This document shows, piece by piece, positions 1 through 6,004 of a stretch of DNA of 6,004 nt. The translations under genes and the position numbers were made by a program. Location: assembly GCA_019236035.1 (NCBI GenBank), contig JAFAJU010000398.1:1-6004 (forward strand), written 5' to 3'. This stretch comes from Verrucomicrobiota bacterium. GTDB lineage: Bacteria > Verrucomicrobiota > Verrucomicrobiia > Chthoniobacterales > JAFAMB01. The notes beneath the pieces are model-generated. The model did not search any database. It was not told the DNA's origin and was given only the letters and a program-made list of their open reading frames with translations. Every line of letters begins with the position of its first letter. Position 1 is the first letter of the stretch.

Positions 1-606
1 GCAACTAACAAAACGCTGGAGCAAGAAGTCGCGAAGAAACAGTTCCGCGAAGATCTTTTTTATCGGTTGAATGTGGTGAGGATTCATCTTCCGCCGCTCC
101 GGCAGCGGAGGGAAGACATCAGGTTGCTGGCTGAATATTTTTTGAAAAAGATAGCTACGCAAAAGCATCTGCCACAACTCAAGCTTTCAGAGGAAGGCGT
201 GAAACTGATGGAGGATTATCCGTGGCCGGGCAACGTGCGCGAGCTGGAGAACACGATTCAACGGGCCTTCGTCCTCGCCACCAGCGATGTGCTGCTTCCC
301 AAAGACATACCCCTAGGCGTAGCGACCCAACCGGCCGAAGGCCAGTCTGAGATTCAGATGACAGCCGGCAACACAAACCCAAGTAAACCGACGCTAGAGA
401 CAGCCGTGGAAATGCTGCTCGATGCGGCGTCAACGGATCGTTCACTTCAGCTGCTTCCATGGCTGGAACGGGAATTCACGCTGTTTGCGATGAAGCGAAC
501 AAAAGGAAATCAGGTTAAGGCGGCGAAGCTTCTTGGGGTGACTCGTGCGACCTTGCGAAAGCGAATCGAACGATATGGGATTACCCGGGAGCTGAATTTT
601 CAATAG
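1..606 (+). CDS. Sigma54-dependent NtrC-family response regulator/activator, C-terminal part (5' end outside window)
   Basis: This is the last 201 codons of an enhancer-binding activator of sigma54 RNA polymerase; the reading frame is open from base 1, so the start lies upstream of the window. Visible residues 15-26 (FREDLFYRLNVV) followed by LPPLRQRREDI are the hallmark of the second half of the NtrC AAA+ domain, and WPGNVREL at residues 75-82 is the conserved sensor II region. A linker of about 60 residues follows. Residues 165-194 form a Fis-type helix-turn-helix (GNQVKAAKLLGVTRATLRKR) that would bind enhancer-like sites. Walker A, the GAFTGA loop and any receiver or sensor domain are off the window, so the input signal and targets cannot be told. 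A TTG at 67 is not a credible start because the conserved FREDLFYRL motif begins before it. It ends one base before a large hairpin. Family assignment is very secure; the specific regulator is unknown. Confidence 0.95.
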   Translation, partial: ATNKTLEQEVAKKQFREDLFYRLNVVRIHLPPLRQRREDIRLLAEYFLKKIATQKHLPQLKLSEEGVKLMEDYPWPGNVRELENTIQRAFVLATSDVLLPKDIPLGVATQPAEGQSEIQMTAGNTNPSKPTLETAVEMLLDAASTDRSLQLLPWLEREFTLFAMKRTKGNQVKAAKLLGVTRATLRKRIERYGITRELNFQ

Positions 607-659
607 ATAGCCTGCATCGCTCACAAATCCTTTAGAGATTTATGAGCGATGCAGGCTGT
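607..659 (+). promoter_or_regulatory. Long inverted repeat / hairpin spanning the mfd start codon
   Basis: The left arm AGCCTGCATCGCTCA (609-623) is perfectly complementary to 643-657. After one C/A mismatch (624 against 642) the pairing continues for five more bases (AAATC 625-629 with GATTT 637-641), leaving a 7-base loop (630-636). A wobble pair and an A-T pair can extend the base to 607/659. The arm therefore totals about 20 paired positions, and up to 22 with the extension. The mfd ATG (649-651) lies inside the right arm, so a folded mRNA would bury the start codon. No T-run follows on either strand, so it does not look like an ordinary intrinsic terminator. Possible roles are translational control of mfd, a 3' end or processing signal for the upstream mRNA, or a small palindromic element. 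The fold is seen directly; function is inference. Confidence 0.7.
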
Positions 660-3600
660 AGAGATAGTTGATTCGATTCGCAATCGGGAGGCTTTTCTCC
701 GGCTGCTGCAGACGAAAGGTCCGGTAACGCTGGACCACGTCTGCGCGGGGGCACAGGCCTTTGTCGCCGCATGCGTAGTCAGCCATCATGCTTCCAGATC
801 TTGCTGGATTCTCTGTCCGGATGTCCGTCGGCAGGAGGAGATTTTCAACGGCCTTTTGAACTGGGAGATCGAAGCCCGGTTTTTCCCAGAACTCGAGTTG
901 CCGGCCTTCGAAGGGGCACTGGCCGATCCTGAGATTGTTGCCGAGCGCCTGGAAGTTCTCCGGAAAATTACCGAGGGCAAACGCGCGGTTGTTGTCCTGA
1001 CGGCATCTTCGCTGGAGGACAGGGTTCCATCCGCTGAGGCGCTCAAAAAGCAATCGGTCGTGCTGAGGCGAGGCGATAACCTCAATCGGGAGACCCTGAT
1101 CGAAACACTATTAAAAAATGGTTACGAACAAGCTCCGCAAGTGACAACCCGCGGCCAATTTGCAGTGCGCGGCGGTATTCTGGATATTTTTTCGTGGCAG
1201 CATTCTCTTCCGGTTCGAATTGAGCTCTATGGCGAGGAGATCGACTCAATCAGGGAGTTTGAACTGGATGATCAAACTTCAATCCAGACGATAGAACGAT
1301 GCGAATTGCTCATTGGCGATACGGAGCATCTGACGGTCTGCCTCCGCGAATATTTGGCAAAGGGAGATATCTTGATCGGCATCGAGTCCGACCTCGGGGA
1401 GGCGCAGATCACCATAACCGCCGGCGCACGTGCTGCGGATGGGATTGAAGATTATCGGACAGCCTTCTTTGGCACTGGCTTTGAGGAATTTGAAGCCGGC
1501 GACTTTTTGATCGAAGAAGCCAAACGCGAAGCTGCGCTACGGCAGGTTCGAACCTGGATTGAAGAGAGTTGGCGGCTATTCGCGATCTGCCACAACGAGG
1601 GAGAAATCGAGCGGTTGCGAGACGTACTGCACGACAATGAGGTGAACGTTGATGCCGTCCGCTTCGTTCTCGGATCATTGACTCGCGGTTTTGTTTATCC
1701 CGAGGCGAAGCTCGCTGTTTTGTGCGATGCGGAAATTTTCGGTCGCTATCAGAGCCCGAGCGCTCGCCGCCTCGCACTTCGGCGGTCGCGGCTTCGAGGG
1801 GGACGGTCGCCGATCGACTTTGCCGAAATCGCTGAAGGGGATCTTGTTGTCCATCTCGAGCATGGAATCGGCAAGTATCGCGGCATCCAAAGGTTGCAGC
1901 AAAACGGTTCCGAACAGGAAGTCGTCGCCCTCGAGTTCGCAAACGAAGCCCGGCTCTATGTTCCGTTCGAACAGGCTTTTCTCGTGTCGCGATATGTCGG
2001 CATTGGAAGGCGGTTCCCGCCCCTCAGCACGCTGGGTGATAGCCGTTGGAGCAGAGCAAAGAGAGCGGCGGAGACGGCTGTGTTCGACTATGCCTCCAAG
2101 TTGCTCATCATACAGGCCGAACGGAACGCATTGACGGGTTTCGCATACTCCGAGGACAGCAAGTGGCAGAGCGAATTCGAATCGTCGTTCCTCTACAAGG
2201 AGACCACCGATCAGCTGCGAGCAATTCAGGAGACTAAGGCCGACATGGAGTCTCAACGCCCGATGGATCGATTGATCTGCGGCGACGTCGGCTTTGGGAA
2301 GACTGAAGTGGCGATCCGAGCTGCGTTCAAAGCGGTGATGAATGGAAAACAAGTCGCCATGCTGGTGCCAACGACGGTCTTAGCCCAGCAGCACTACAAT
2401 ACGTTTCGAGAGCGAATGTCAGACTATCCGATTCGCGTAGGAATGTTGAGCCGTTTCCTCTCTGAGCGAGAGCAGCGAGAAACGATCCGGGGTCTACGAG
2501 ACGGATCCATCGACATCGTTATCGGCACACATCGGCTGATCATGGGCGATGTAGAGGTCAAAAATCTGGGGCTTGTGGTGATAGATGAGGAACAGCGCTT
2601 CGGGGTGAAGCATAAGGAGCGGTTTAAAGAGCAGTTCAAATTGGTCGACGTGTTAACGCTTTCCGCCACGCCAATCCCGAGAACACTTTATCTGTCGCTC
2701 GTTGGCGCCAAGGATATGTCCGTTATTGAGACGCCGCCACCGAACCGTCTTCCGGTCGAGACCGTAGTTTGTGGTTACGACGAACGAGTCATTCGCGACG
2801 CGATTCAGCGAGAACTTCGTCGCAACGGGCAAGTTTACTTCCTCCATAACCGGGTCGAAACAATTGATCGCGTACGTGAGCGGGTGCAGTTGCTCTGTCC
2901 GGACGCACGAGTCGACGTAGGCCATGGCCAGATGCACGAACATGAGTTGGAGGACGTTATGCAGAAGTTTGTCGACGGTCAGACGGACGTTCTGGTCTCG
3001 ACAACAATTATTGAGAGTGGCCTGGATATTCCGAACGCGAACACCATTATTATCGACCGGGCGGACCGGTTTGGTTTAGCCGATCTGTATCAGTTGAGAG
3101 GACGAGTCGGCAGGGCCCAGCACAAGGCCTACGCATACCTTTTCCTTCCGCGGGACATGATGACCGTCGGCTCGGCTCGGCGGCGAATCAACGCCATCAA
3201 GCAGTATTCCGGTCTTGGAGCGGGATTTAAAATTGCGATGCGGGATCTCGAGATCCGAGGCGCTGGCCACATTTTAGGCACAGCGCAGAGCGGGCATATC
3301 ATCAACGTTGGATTTGACCTCTATTGCCAATTATTGCAACAGGCTGTGGAAAAGCTGCAGGGGCGACGATCTCTTACGCGAACTGACGTCGTGATGCATC
3401 TTGATTTCGTTTGCACCAATGAGGCTGAGTATATCAGTTCCCAGGCACATCTGGAACCGGCCTTCATCCCGGCGGACTACATGGCGCAACCCCAATTGCG
3501 AATCCAGGCGTACAAGAAACTTGCAGGGGCGACTTCGCGGGACTCGCTGCAAAAACTGGGTCGCGACTGGCGGGATCGATTCGGTCCGCACCCCGCCGCT

Positions 3601-3804
3601 GTTCGTAACCTCCTAACTTTGAATGAGATAAAGCTCGCGGCCGCTCGGGCGAAGGTGGTTTCCATCGAGGTGAAGGAGTCTAAAGTGATGTTGATCAGAG
3701 GCGGGGATTACCTCTTGATCGGTGACAGGTTTCCACGCTTGACTTCCAGCGGAGCCGAAAATAGTCTTGCGAATTTGTTATCGCTCTTAAGTCGACTTTC
3801 CTGA
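649..3804 (+). CDS. mfd: Transcription-repair coupling factor Mfd
   Basis: Mfd is a cytoplasmic ATP-driven DNA translocase that pushes stalled RNA polymerase off damaged template and recruits UvrA for nucleotide excision repair. At 1051 residues it is slightly shorter than E. coli Mfd (1148) but complete. In order: a UvrB-like UvrA-binding module (residues ~1-240, with TTRGQFAVRGGILDIFSW at 166-183); a CarD-like RNA polymerase interaction domain (from ~391, GDLVVHLEHGIGKYRG 397-412); and a RecG-like helicase motor with Walker A GDVGFGKT (545-552), DEEQ box (646-649), SATPIPRT (672-679), TTIIESGLDIP (785-795) and motif VI QLRGRVGR (815-822). The translocation motif region is around 855-892 and the C-terminal regulatory D7 domain around 916-1051. 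ATG 649 is the first start after an in-frame stop at 643 and no other good start follows nearby; no clear ribosome site precedes it, and the ATG lies in a hairpin arm. No truncation or frameshift is seen. Confidence 0.98.
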   Translation: MQAVEIVDSIRNREAFLRLLQTKGPVTLDHVCAGAQAFVAACVVSHHASRSCWILCPDVRRQEEIFNGLLNWEIEARFFPELELPAFEGALADPEIVAERLEVLRKITEGKRAVVVLTASSLEDRVPSAEALKKQSVVLRRGDNLNRETLIETLLKNGYEQAPQVTTRGQFAVRGGILDIFSWQHSLPVRIELYGEEIDSIREFELDDQTSIQTIERCELLIGDTEHLTVCLREYLAKGDILIGIESDLGEAQITITAGARAADGIEDYRTAFFGTGFEEFEAGDFLIEEAKREAALRQVRTWIEESWRLFAICHNEGEIERLRDVLHDNEVNVDAVRFVLGSLTRGFVYPEAKLAVLCDAEIFGRYQSPSARRLALRRSRLRGGRSPIDFAEIAEGDLVVHLEHGIGKYRGIQRLQQNGSEQEVVALEFANEARLYVPFEQAFLVSRYVGIGRRFPPLSTLGDSRWSRAKRAAETAVFDYASKLLIIQAERNALTGFAYSEDSKWQSEFESSFLYKETTDQLRAIQETKADMESQRPMDRLICGDVGFGKTEVAIRAAFKAVMNGKQVAMLVPTTVLAQQHYNTFRERMSDYPIRVGMLSRFLSEREQRETIRGLRDGSIDIVIGTHRLIMGDVEVKNLGLVVIDEEQRFGVKHKERFKEQFKLVDVLTLSATPIPRTLYLSLVGAKDMSVIETPPPNRLPVETVVCGYDERVIRDAIQRELRRNGQVYFLHNRVETIDRVRERVQLLCPDARVDVGHGQMHEHELEDVMQKFVDGQTDVLVSTTIIESGLDIPNANTIIIDRADRFGLADLYQLRGRVGRAQHKAYAYLFLPRDMMTVGSARRRINAIKQYSGLGAGFKIAMRDLEIRGAGHILGTAQSGHIINVGFDLYCQLLQQAVEKLQGRRSLTRTDVVMHLDFVCTNEAEYISSQAHLEPAFIPADYMAQPQLRIQAYKKLAGATSRDSLQKLGRDWRDRFGPHPAAVRNLLTLNEIKLAAARAKVVSIEVKESKVMLIRGGDYLLIGDRFPRLTSSGAENSLANLLSLLSRLS

Positions 3805-3812
3805 CAATACTC

Positions 3813-4784
3813 ATGCCATCAAAGCTGTTGGTCCCTTTGCTATTTGCCGTCGCGTTTTTGGTCCCGCAGATCCGAGCTGCTGATCCGGAGGTCATTGACG
3901 GAGTCGCGGCTGTGGTCAACGGAGATGTGATCACTTTTTCACAAGTCCAGGAGGTTTCCGGGCCGCGCGAACGGACGCTGCGCGAAACATATACTGGTCA
4001 GGAACTGATCGATAAGATCAAAGAGGCTCGCCTGGCCGCGTTGAGCGATCTAATCGATCGGCAGTTGATCGTTCAGGAGTTCAAAAAGAAGGAGTACAGC
4101 CTCCCGGAATACGTAGTCGACGATCAGATCCAGAGTATTATCAAGGAGGAATTCGCCGGCGATCGCCAGGCCTTCATGCGAACATTGAATGCTCAAGGCT
4201 ACACGTTGAGCAAATTTCGTGAGGTCCAAAGGGACAAAGTAATCGTTGGGGCGATGCGCCAGAATAACGTCAAAGGGAATTTTACTGCCACTCCCCAGCA
4301 GATTCAGGCCTATTATGATGCGAATAAGCAGGAATTTGTTACTCCCGAGCAACTCAAACTTCGCATGATCGTTCTGAATGCCGATCCGCTCGACGCGAAT
4401 TCGGCGGATTCGACTAAAAAAATGGCGGACGAGATCCGGGAAAAGGTTAAGGGGGGCGCCGATTTCGCGACGATGGCCAAAACATACTCGATGGATGGAA
4501 CGGCCGAGTCCGGCGGCGACTGGGGATTTGTTGACCGCAAAACGTTGAACCAGCAGTTGACGGACGTCGCGTTTCGCCTCTCACCAGGCCAAATGAGCGA
4601 CGTGGTTCAAATCGGGGATTCGTTTTATATCTTGTATTGCGAATCCAAGAAAACCTCCAGCTTTGTTCCTCTGCCTGAAGTTCGCGACGGAATTGAGAAG
4701 AAACTGGAGCAGGTTCAGCGGCAAAAGGCCACCCGCAAATGGATCGATAGCCTGCGCGAGAAGGCGTATATCAAGATTTATTAG
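3813..4784 (+). CDS. SurA/PpiC-type periplasmic peptidyl-prolyl cis-trans isomerase (parvulin)
   Basis: A secreted chaperone and prolyl isomerase expected to help outer-membrane proteins fold in the periplasm. Residues 1-22 are a signal peptide (one Lys, hydrophobic run LLVPLLFAVAFLV, likely cleavage near IRA-A). Residues ~27-160 match the SurA N-terminal chaperone domain (IDGVAAVVNGDVIT, then a helical LIDRQLIVQEF segment). A single parvulin domain covers ~179-280, with GGDWGFV at 234-240, a LSPGQMSDVVQ segment and the closing FYILYCE at 271-277. A basic and acidic helix ends the protein. E. coli SurA has two parvulin domains; this 323-residue protein has one, as many homologues outside the Gammaproteobacteria do, so I give no gene symbol. 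It begins 8 bases after the mfd stop, implying cotranscription, although no Shine-Dalgarno sequence is visible before the ATG. Whether the parvulin domain is enzymatically active cannot be judged from sequence alone. Confidence 0.93.
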   Translation: MPSKLLVPLLFAVAFLVPQIRAADPEVIDGVAAVVNGDVITFSQVQEVSGPRERTLRETYTGQELIDKIKEARLAALSDLIDRQLIVQEFKKKEYSLPEYVVDDQIQSIIKEEFAGDRQAFMRTLNAQGYTLSKFREVQRDKVIVGAMRQNNVKGNFTATPQQIQAYYDANKQEFVTPEQLKLRMIVLNADPLDANSADSTKKMADEIREKVKGGADFATMAKTYSMDGTAESGGDWGFVDRKTLNQQLTDVAFRLSPGQMSDVVQIGDSFYILYCESKKTSSFVPLPEVRDGIEKKLEQVQRQKATRKWIDSLREKAYIKIY

Positions 4785-4802
4785 TCCGCCGTCTCGCATA
4801 CC

Positions 4803-5666
4803 ATGATGACGTCGTTGCGTTCAGCGGCGAAAGGCATGCTATTTCGGGTACGGGACACTAGCCTGCTGCAGAAGTATCTCAAGGTTTTCGATATCGGGTT
4901 ACAGAACACTTTTGTGTATCGCTGGAACTTTTTCCTGCGATCTCTCTTTGGCCTGTTTCCGCTCCTGGGCACCGTCTTTATTTGGAGAGCGATCTTTGAG
5001 GCCAAGGGGGGACCAATTAATAACTTCGATTATGCGACTGTCGTCTTCTATTTCCTTTTGGTGCTGGTGCTCGATAGCTTGATCACGCCTGGTGACGATG
5101 AATGGCAGGTGGCGGCGGACATTCGCGATGGCCAGATGAACGCTTTCCTGGTTAAGCCGATGAACTATCTCGTTTATCGGATGGCTCTATTTGTCAGTAA
5201 CCGCCTCCTATACACACTAGTGACCCTCCCGGTCGTCGTAGTCGTCTTTGTTGTATTTCGGGATTACCTCTTCTGGCCCTCTTCGTGGCAAACTTGGGCG
5301 TTAGCTACGCTCAGCGTGTTGATGGCGGCGCTTTTGCAGTTTCTGATCTCCTATTCGGTAGCGCTGCTCGCGTTCTGGATGCTGGAAATATCAACAGTGG
5401 TGTTCATAATCTATTCGTTTGAGTACTTTCTGAGTGGCCACATGTTCCCACTCGGCTTTATGCCGGCGCATATCCGGGAGATTATGAAGCTGTTGCCTTT
5501 TCCTTATGAGCTTTATTTCCCCATTTCGATTTTCATGGGCCAGGTGCAGGGCGCAGCTCTCTGGCGAGGACTCTTGATTCAGTTTTGCTGGGTTCTAATC
5601 ACTGCGCTCGTCGCAAATACAATGTGGAAGCGCGGGCTTAAGCGCTATCAGGCGGTCGGAGGGTAA
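4803..5666 (+). CDS. ABC-2 type transporter permease, DUF990 (ABC2_membrane_6) family
   Basis: An integral inner-membrane subunit of an ABC exporter; the substrate is unknown. About six hydrophobic helices are visible at residues ~43-62, 76-95, 130-152, 165-190, 192-215 and 253-274. Family traits are the N-terminal amphipathic segment YLKVFDIGLQNTFVYRWNF, the cytoplasmic loop IRDGQMNAFLVKPMNYL (107-123), and the late SGHMFPLGFMP...LLPFPYELYFPISIFMG stretch (211-246). At 287 residues it is slightly longer than typical members, which often begin near the YLKVF segment. The true start may therefore be ATG 4806 or ATG 4836 and not ATG 4803; no ribosome site decides between them. It follows the isomerase gene by 18 bases, so it is probably in the same operon. 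Transporters of this class normally need an ATPase and often a second permease; neither is in this window, and the 338 bases downstream hold no convincing gene. Family is fairly sure, transported molecule not. Confidence 0.88.
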   Translation: MMTSLRSAAKGMLFRVRDTSLLQKYLKVFDIGLQNTFVYRWNFFLRSLFGLFPLLGTVFIWRAIFEAKGGPINNFDYATVVFYFLLVLVLDSLITPGDDEWQVAADIRDGQMNAFLVKPMNYLVYRMALFVSNRLLYTLVTLPVVVVVFVVFRDYLFWPSSWQTWALATLSVLMAALLQFLISYSVALLAFWMLEISTVVFIIYSFEYFLSGHMFPLGFMPAHIREIMKLLPFPYELYFPISIFMGQVQGAALWRGLLIQFCWVLITALVANTMWKRGLKRYQAVGG

Positions 5667-5764
5667 TTTAGAGGTTTAGCGGCGAAGCCGAGATGGATCG
5701 CAAGGTATTCATTTTCACCCGTTCCCGTCGGTCACCCCTTCAGGGCGGATTTCGATGGAGCTTT

Positions 5765-5784
5765 CCCAGGCCTGAAGGCCTGGG
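5765..5784. repeat. Perfect 20-base palindromic hairpin with TGAA tetraloop
   Basis: CCCAGGCC (5765-5772) and GGCCTGGG (5777-5784) pair perfectly around TGAA, giving a very GC-rich 8-bp stem (9 bp if the T/A next to the loop pairs). The central CCTGAAGG (5771-5778) is the exact reverse complement of CCTTCAGG at 5737-5744, so the two palindromes can also pair with each other. No T-run follows, so it is unlikely to be a plain terminator. It is the strongest single structural element in the right-end region and the best probe for finding other genomic copies. Confidence 0.75.
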
Positions 5785-5829
5785 CTGTTCTGTTAAACCG
5801 CTTCGCGGTAAGATCCGACAACACCTAAG

Positions 5830-5865
5830 GTCGGGGAAACGCGAAGGGTCGGACAACGGCGAAGC
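5830..5865. repeat. Two tandem copies of an 18-base degenerate repeat
   Basis: Positions 5830-5847 and 5848-5865 both read GTCGG, then six variable bases, then GCGAAG and one more base; 13 of 18 positions agree. There is no convincing third copy on either side. The repeat lies inside the palindrome-rich region, and its GCGAAG core recurs at 5682 and, inverted, at 5801. Two copies are too few to assign a role. Confidence 0.45.
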
Positions 5866-5897
5866 GGTATTCCCTCATTGGCGTTCCTTTTTTCTTT
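5835..5897 (+). terminator. Possible weak intrinsic terminator for the mfd-isomerase-permease unit
   Basis: GGAAACGC (5835-5842) can pair with GCGTTCC (5881-5887) with one bulged A, giving seven pairs. The right arm is followed at once by a T-rich tract, TTTTTTCTTT (5888-5897). A GGG/CCC pairing can be added inside. The loop is large (38 bases) and the stem imperfect, so this is a weak candidate. Its position about 220 bases after the permease stop, and the only T-run in the region, are the reasons to list it. Confidence 0.25.
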
Positions 5898-5944
5898 GCC
5901 AGGAGTTGCTCTCGGCAACATCCTTAGTGAAGCCGCCCCTTAGA

Positions 5945-5995
5945 CCGACGAGATGCAGGGGTCTCAAGGTCCTGCTTGAGACTGGCGCCGGTCGG
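5945..5995. repeat. Nested hairpin at right edge
   Basis: GTCTCAAG (5961-5968) pairs perfectly with CTTGAGAC (5975-5982) around a six-base loop. Outside it, CCGAC (5945-5949) is complementary to GTCGG (5991-5995), so an outer stem could enclose the inner one. An alternative pairing, GCAGG (5956-5960) with CCTGC (5971-5975), competes with the inner stem. No T-run follows within the window. It may be part of a leader or a REP-like element that continues beyond the window. Confidence 0.45.
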
Positions 5996-6004
5996 GTTGT
6001 GCGG

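Larger units (their letters stand above)
5667..6004. repeat. Palindrome-rich intergenic region, REP-like
   Basis: No protein of a recognisable family is encoded here. The stretch holds many short inverted repeats: CGGC-GAA-GCCG (5680-5690), CCCT-TC-AGGG (5736-5745), CCCAGGCCT-GA-AGGCCTGGG (5765-5784), ACCGC-TTC-GCGGT (5797-5809), CCGAC/GTCGG (5815-5834), GTTGC/GCAAC (5905-5919) and GTCTCAAG/CTTGAGAC (5961-5982). The hexamer GCGAAG occurs at 5682, 5841 and 5859 and inverted at 5801. GGTTTA (5673-5678) is mirrored by TAAACC (5794-5799). This layout resembles the REP/BIME-like intergenic palindromes spread by REP-associated transposases in many bacteria, but no transposase is present and family membership would need other copies in the genome. 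One forward frame stays open across it (ATG 5693 to the window end); I treat that as chance. Confidence 0.55.

Noticed and set aside
642..644. ATG at 642 as an alternative mfd start
   Set aside because: It is in a different frame from mfd; the mfd frame has a stop (TGA) at 643-645.
607..659. The large hairpin read as a Rho-independent terminator after the regulator gene
   Set aside because: No T-run follows the stem on either strand, and the stem overlaps the mfd coding start.
1470..1484. TGGCACTGGCTTTGA, resembling a sigma54 -24/-12 promoter
   Set aside because: It has the -24 GG but lacks the required GC at -12, and lies deep inside mfd coding sequence.
1409..1942. Reverse-strand open frame of 177 codons inside mfd
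   Set aside because: It is very rich in Arg and Ser with no motif, and is opposite conserved mfd codons.
1691..2134. Forward-strand alternative-frame ORF of 147 codons inside mfd
   Set aside because: It overlaps the intact mfd frame, and its composition is that of an out-of-frame reading.
1675..2352. Reverse-strand open frame of 225 codons inside mfd
   Set aside because: It lies opposite the RNA polymerase interaction and motor region of a clearly real gene; its translation shows no domain and reads as antisense shadow.
1..6004. CRISPR array, tRNA, rRNA or insertion sequence
   Set aside because: No regularly spaced identical repeats, no tRNA-like cloverleaf or rRNA segments, and no transposase motifs were seen. 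The only repeats are the short palindromes and the two-copy tandem at the right end.

Overview
The window reads as ordinary chromosomal sequence from a Gram-negative bacterium. All genes lie on the + strand in a tightly packed row. An outer-membrane chaperone of the SurA type with a signal peptide implies a diderm envelope. None of the three complete genes has a recognisable Shine-Dalgarno sequence. The protein sequences look to me most like soil Verrucomicrobiota (Chthoniobacterales-like) or a neighbouring phylum, but this is recall of sequence style and not a search result, so the placement is tentative.

Layout: (1) 1-606 is the 3' part of a sigma54-dependent NtrC-family activator, from the second half of its AAA+ domain to its Fis-type DNA-binding helix-turn-helix. 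(2) 607-659 is a long, almost perfect hairpin that starts one base after that stop codon and contains the start codon of the next gene. (3) 649-3804 is mfd, the transcription-repair coupling factor, complete with all expected domains. (4) 3813-4784 is a secreted SurA/PpiC-type peptidyl-prolyl isomerase, 8 bases after mfd. (5) 4803-5666 is a six-helix ABC-2 permease of the DUF990 kind, 18 bases further on. (6) 5667-6004 has no convincing gene. It is dense in palindromes and short GCGAAG-type repeats, resembling a REP-like intergenic element, and may hold a weak terminator.

mfd, the isomerase gene and the permease gene are spaced like one transcription unit, covering DNA repair at stalled RNA polymerase, periplasmic folding of outer-membrane proteins, and export. 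They share no obvious pathway, so the grouping may be a housekeeping cluster. The permease has no ATPase partner in view.

I found no clear new defence, mobile or biosynthetic system. The items most worth a second look are the hairpin over the mfd start and the palindrome-rich region at the right end.
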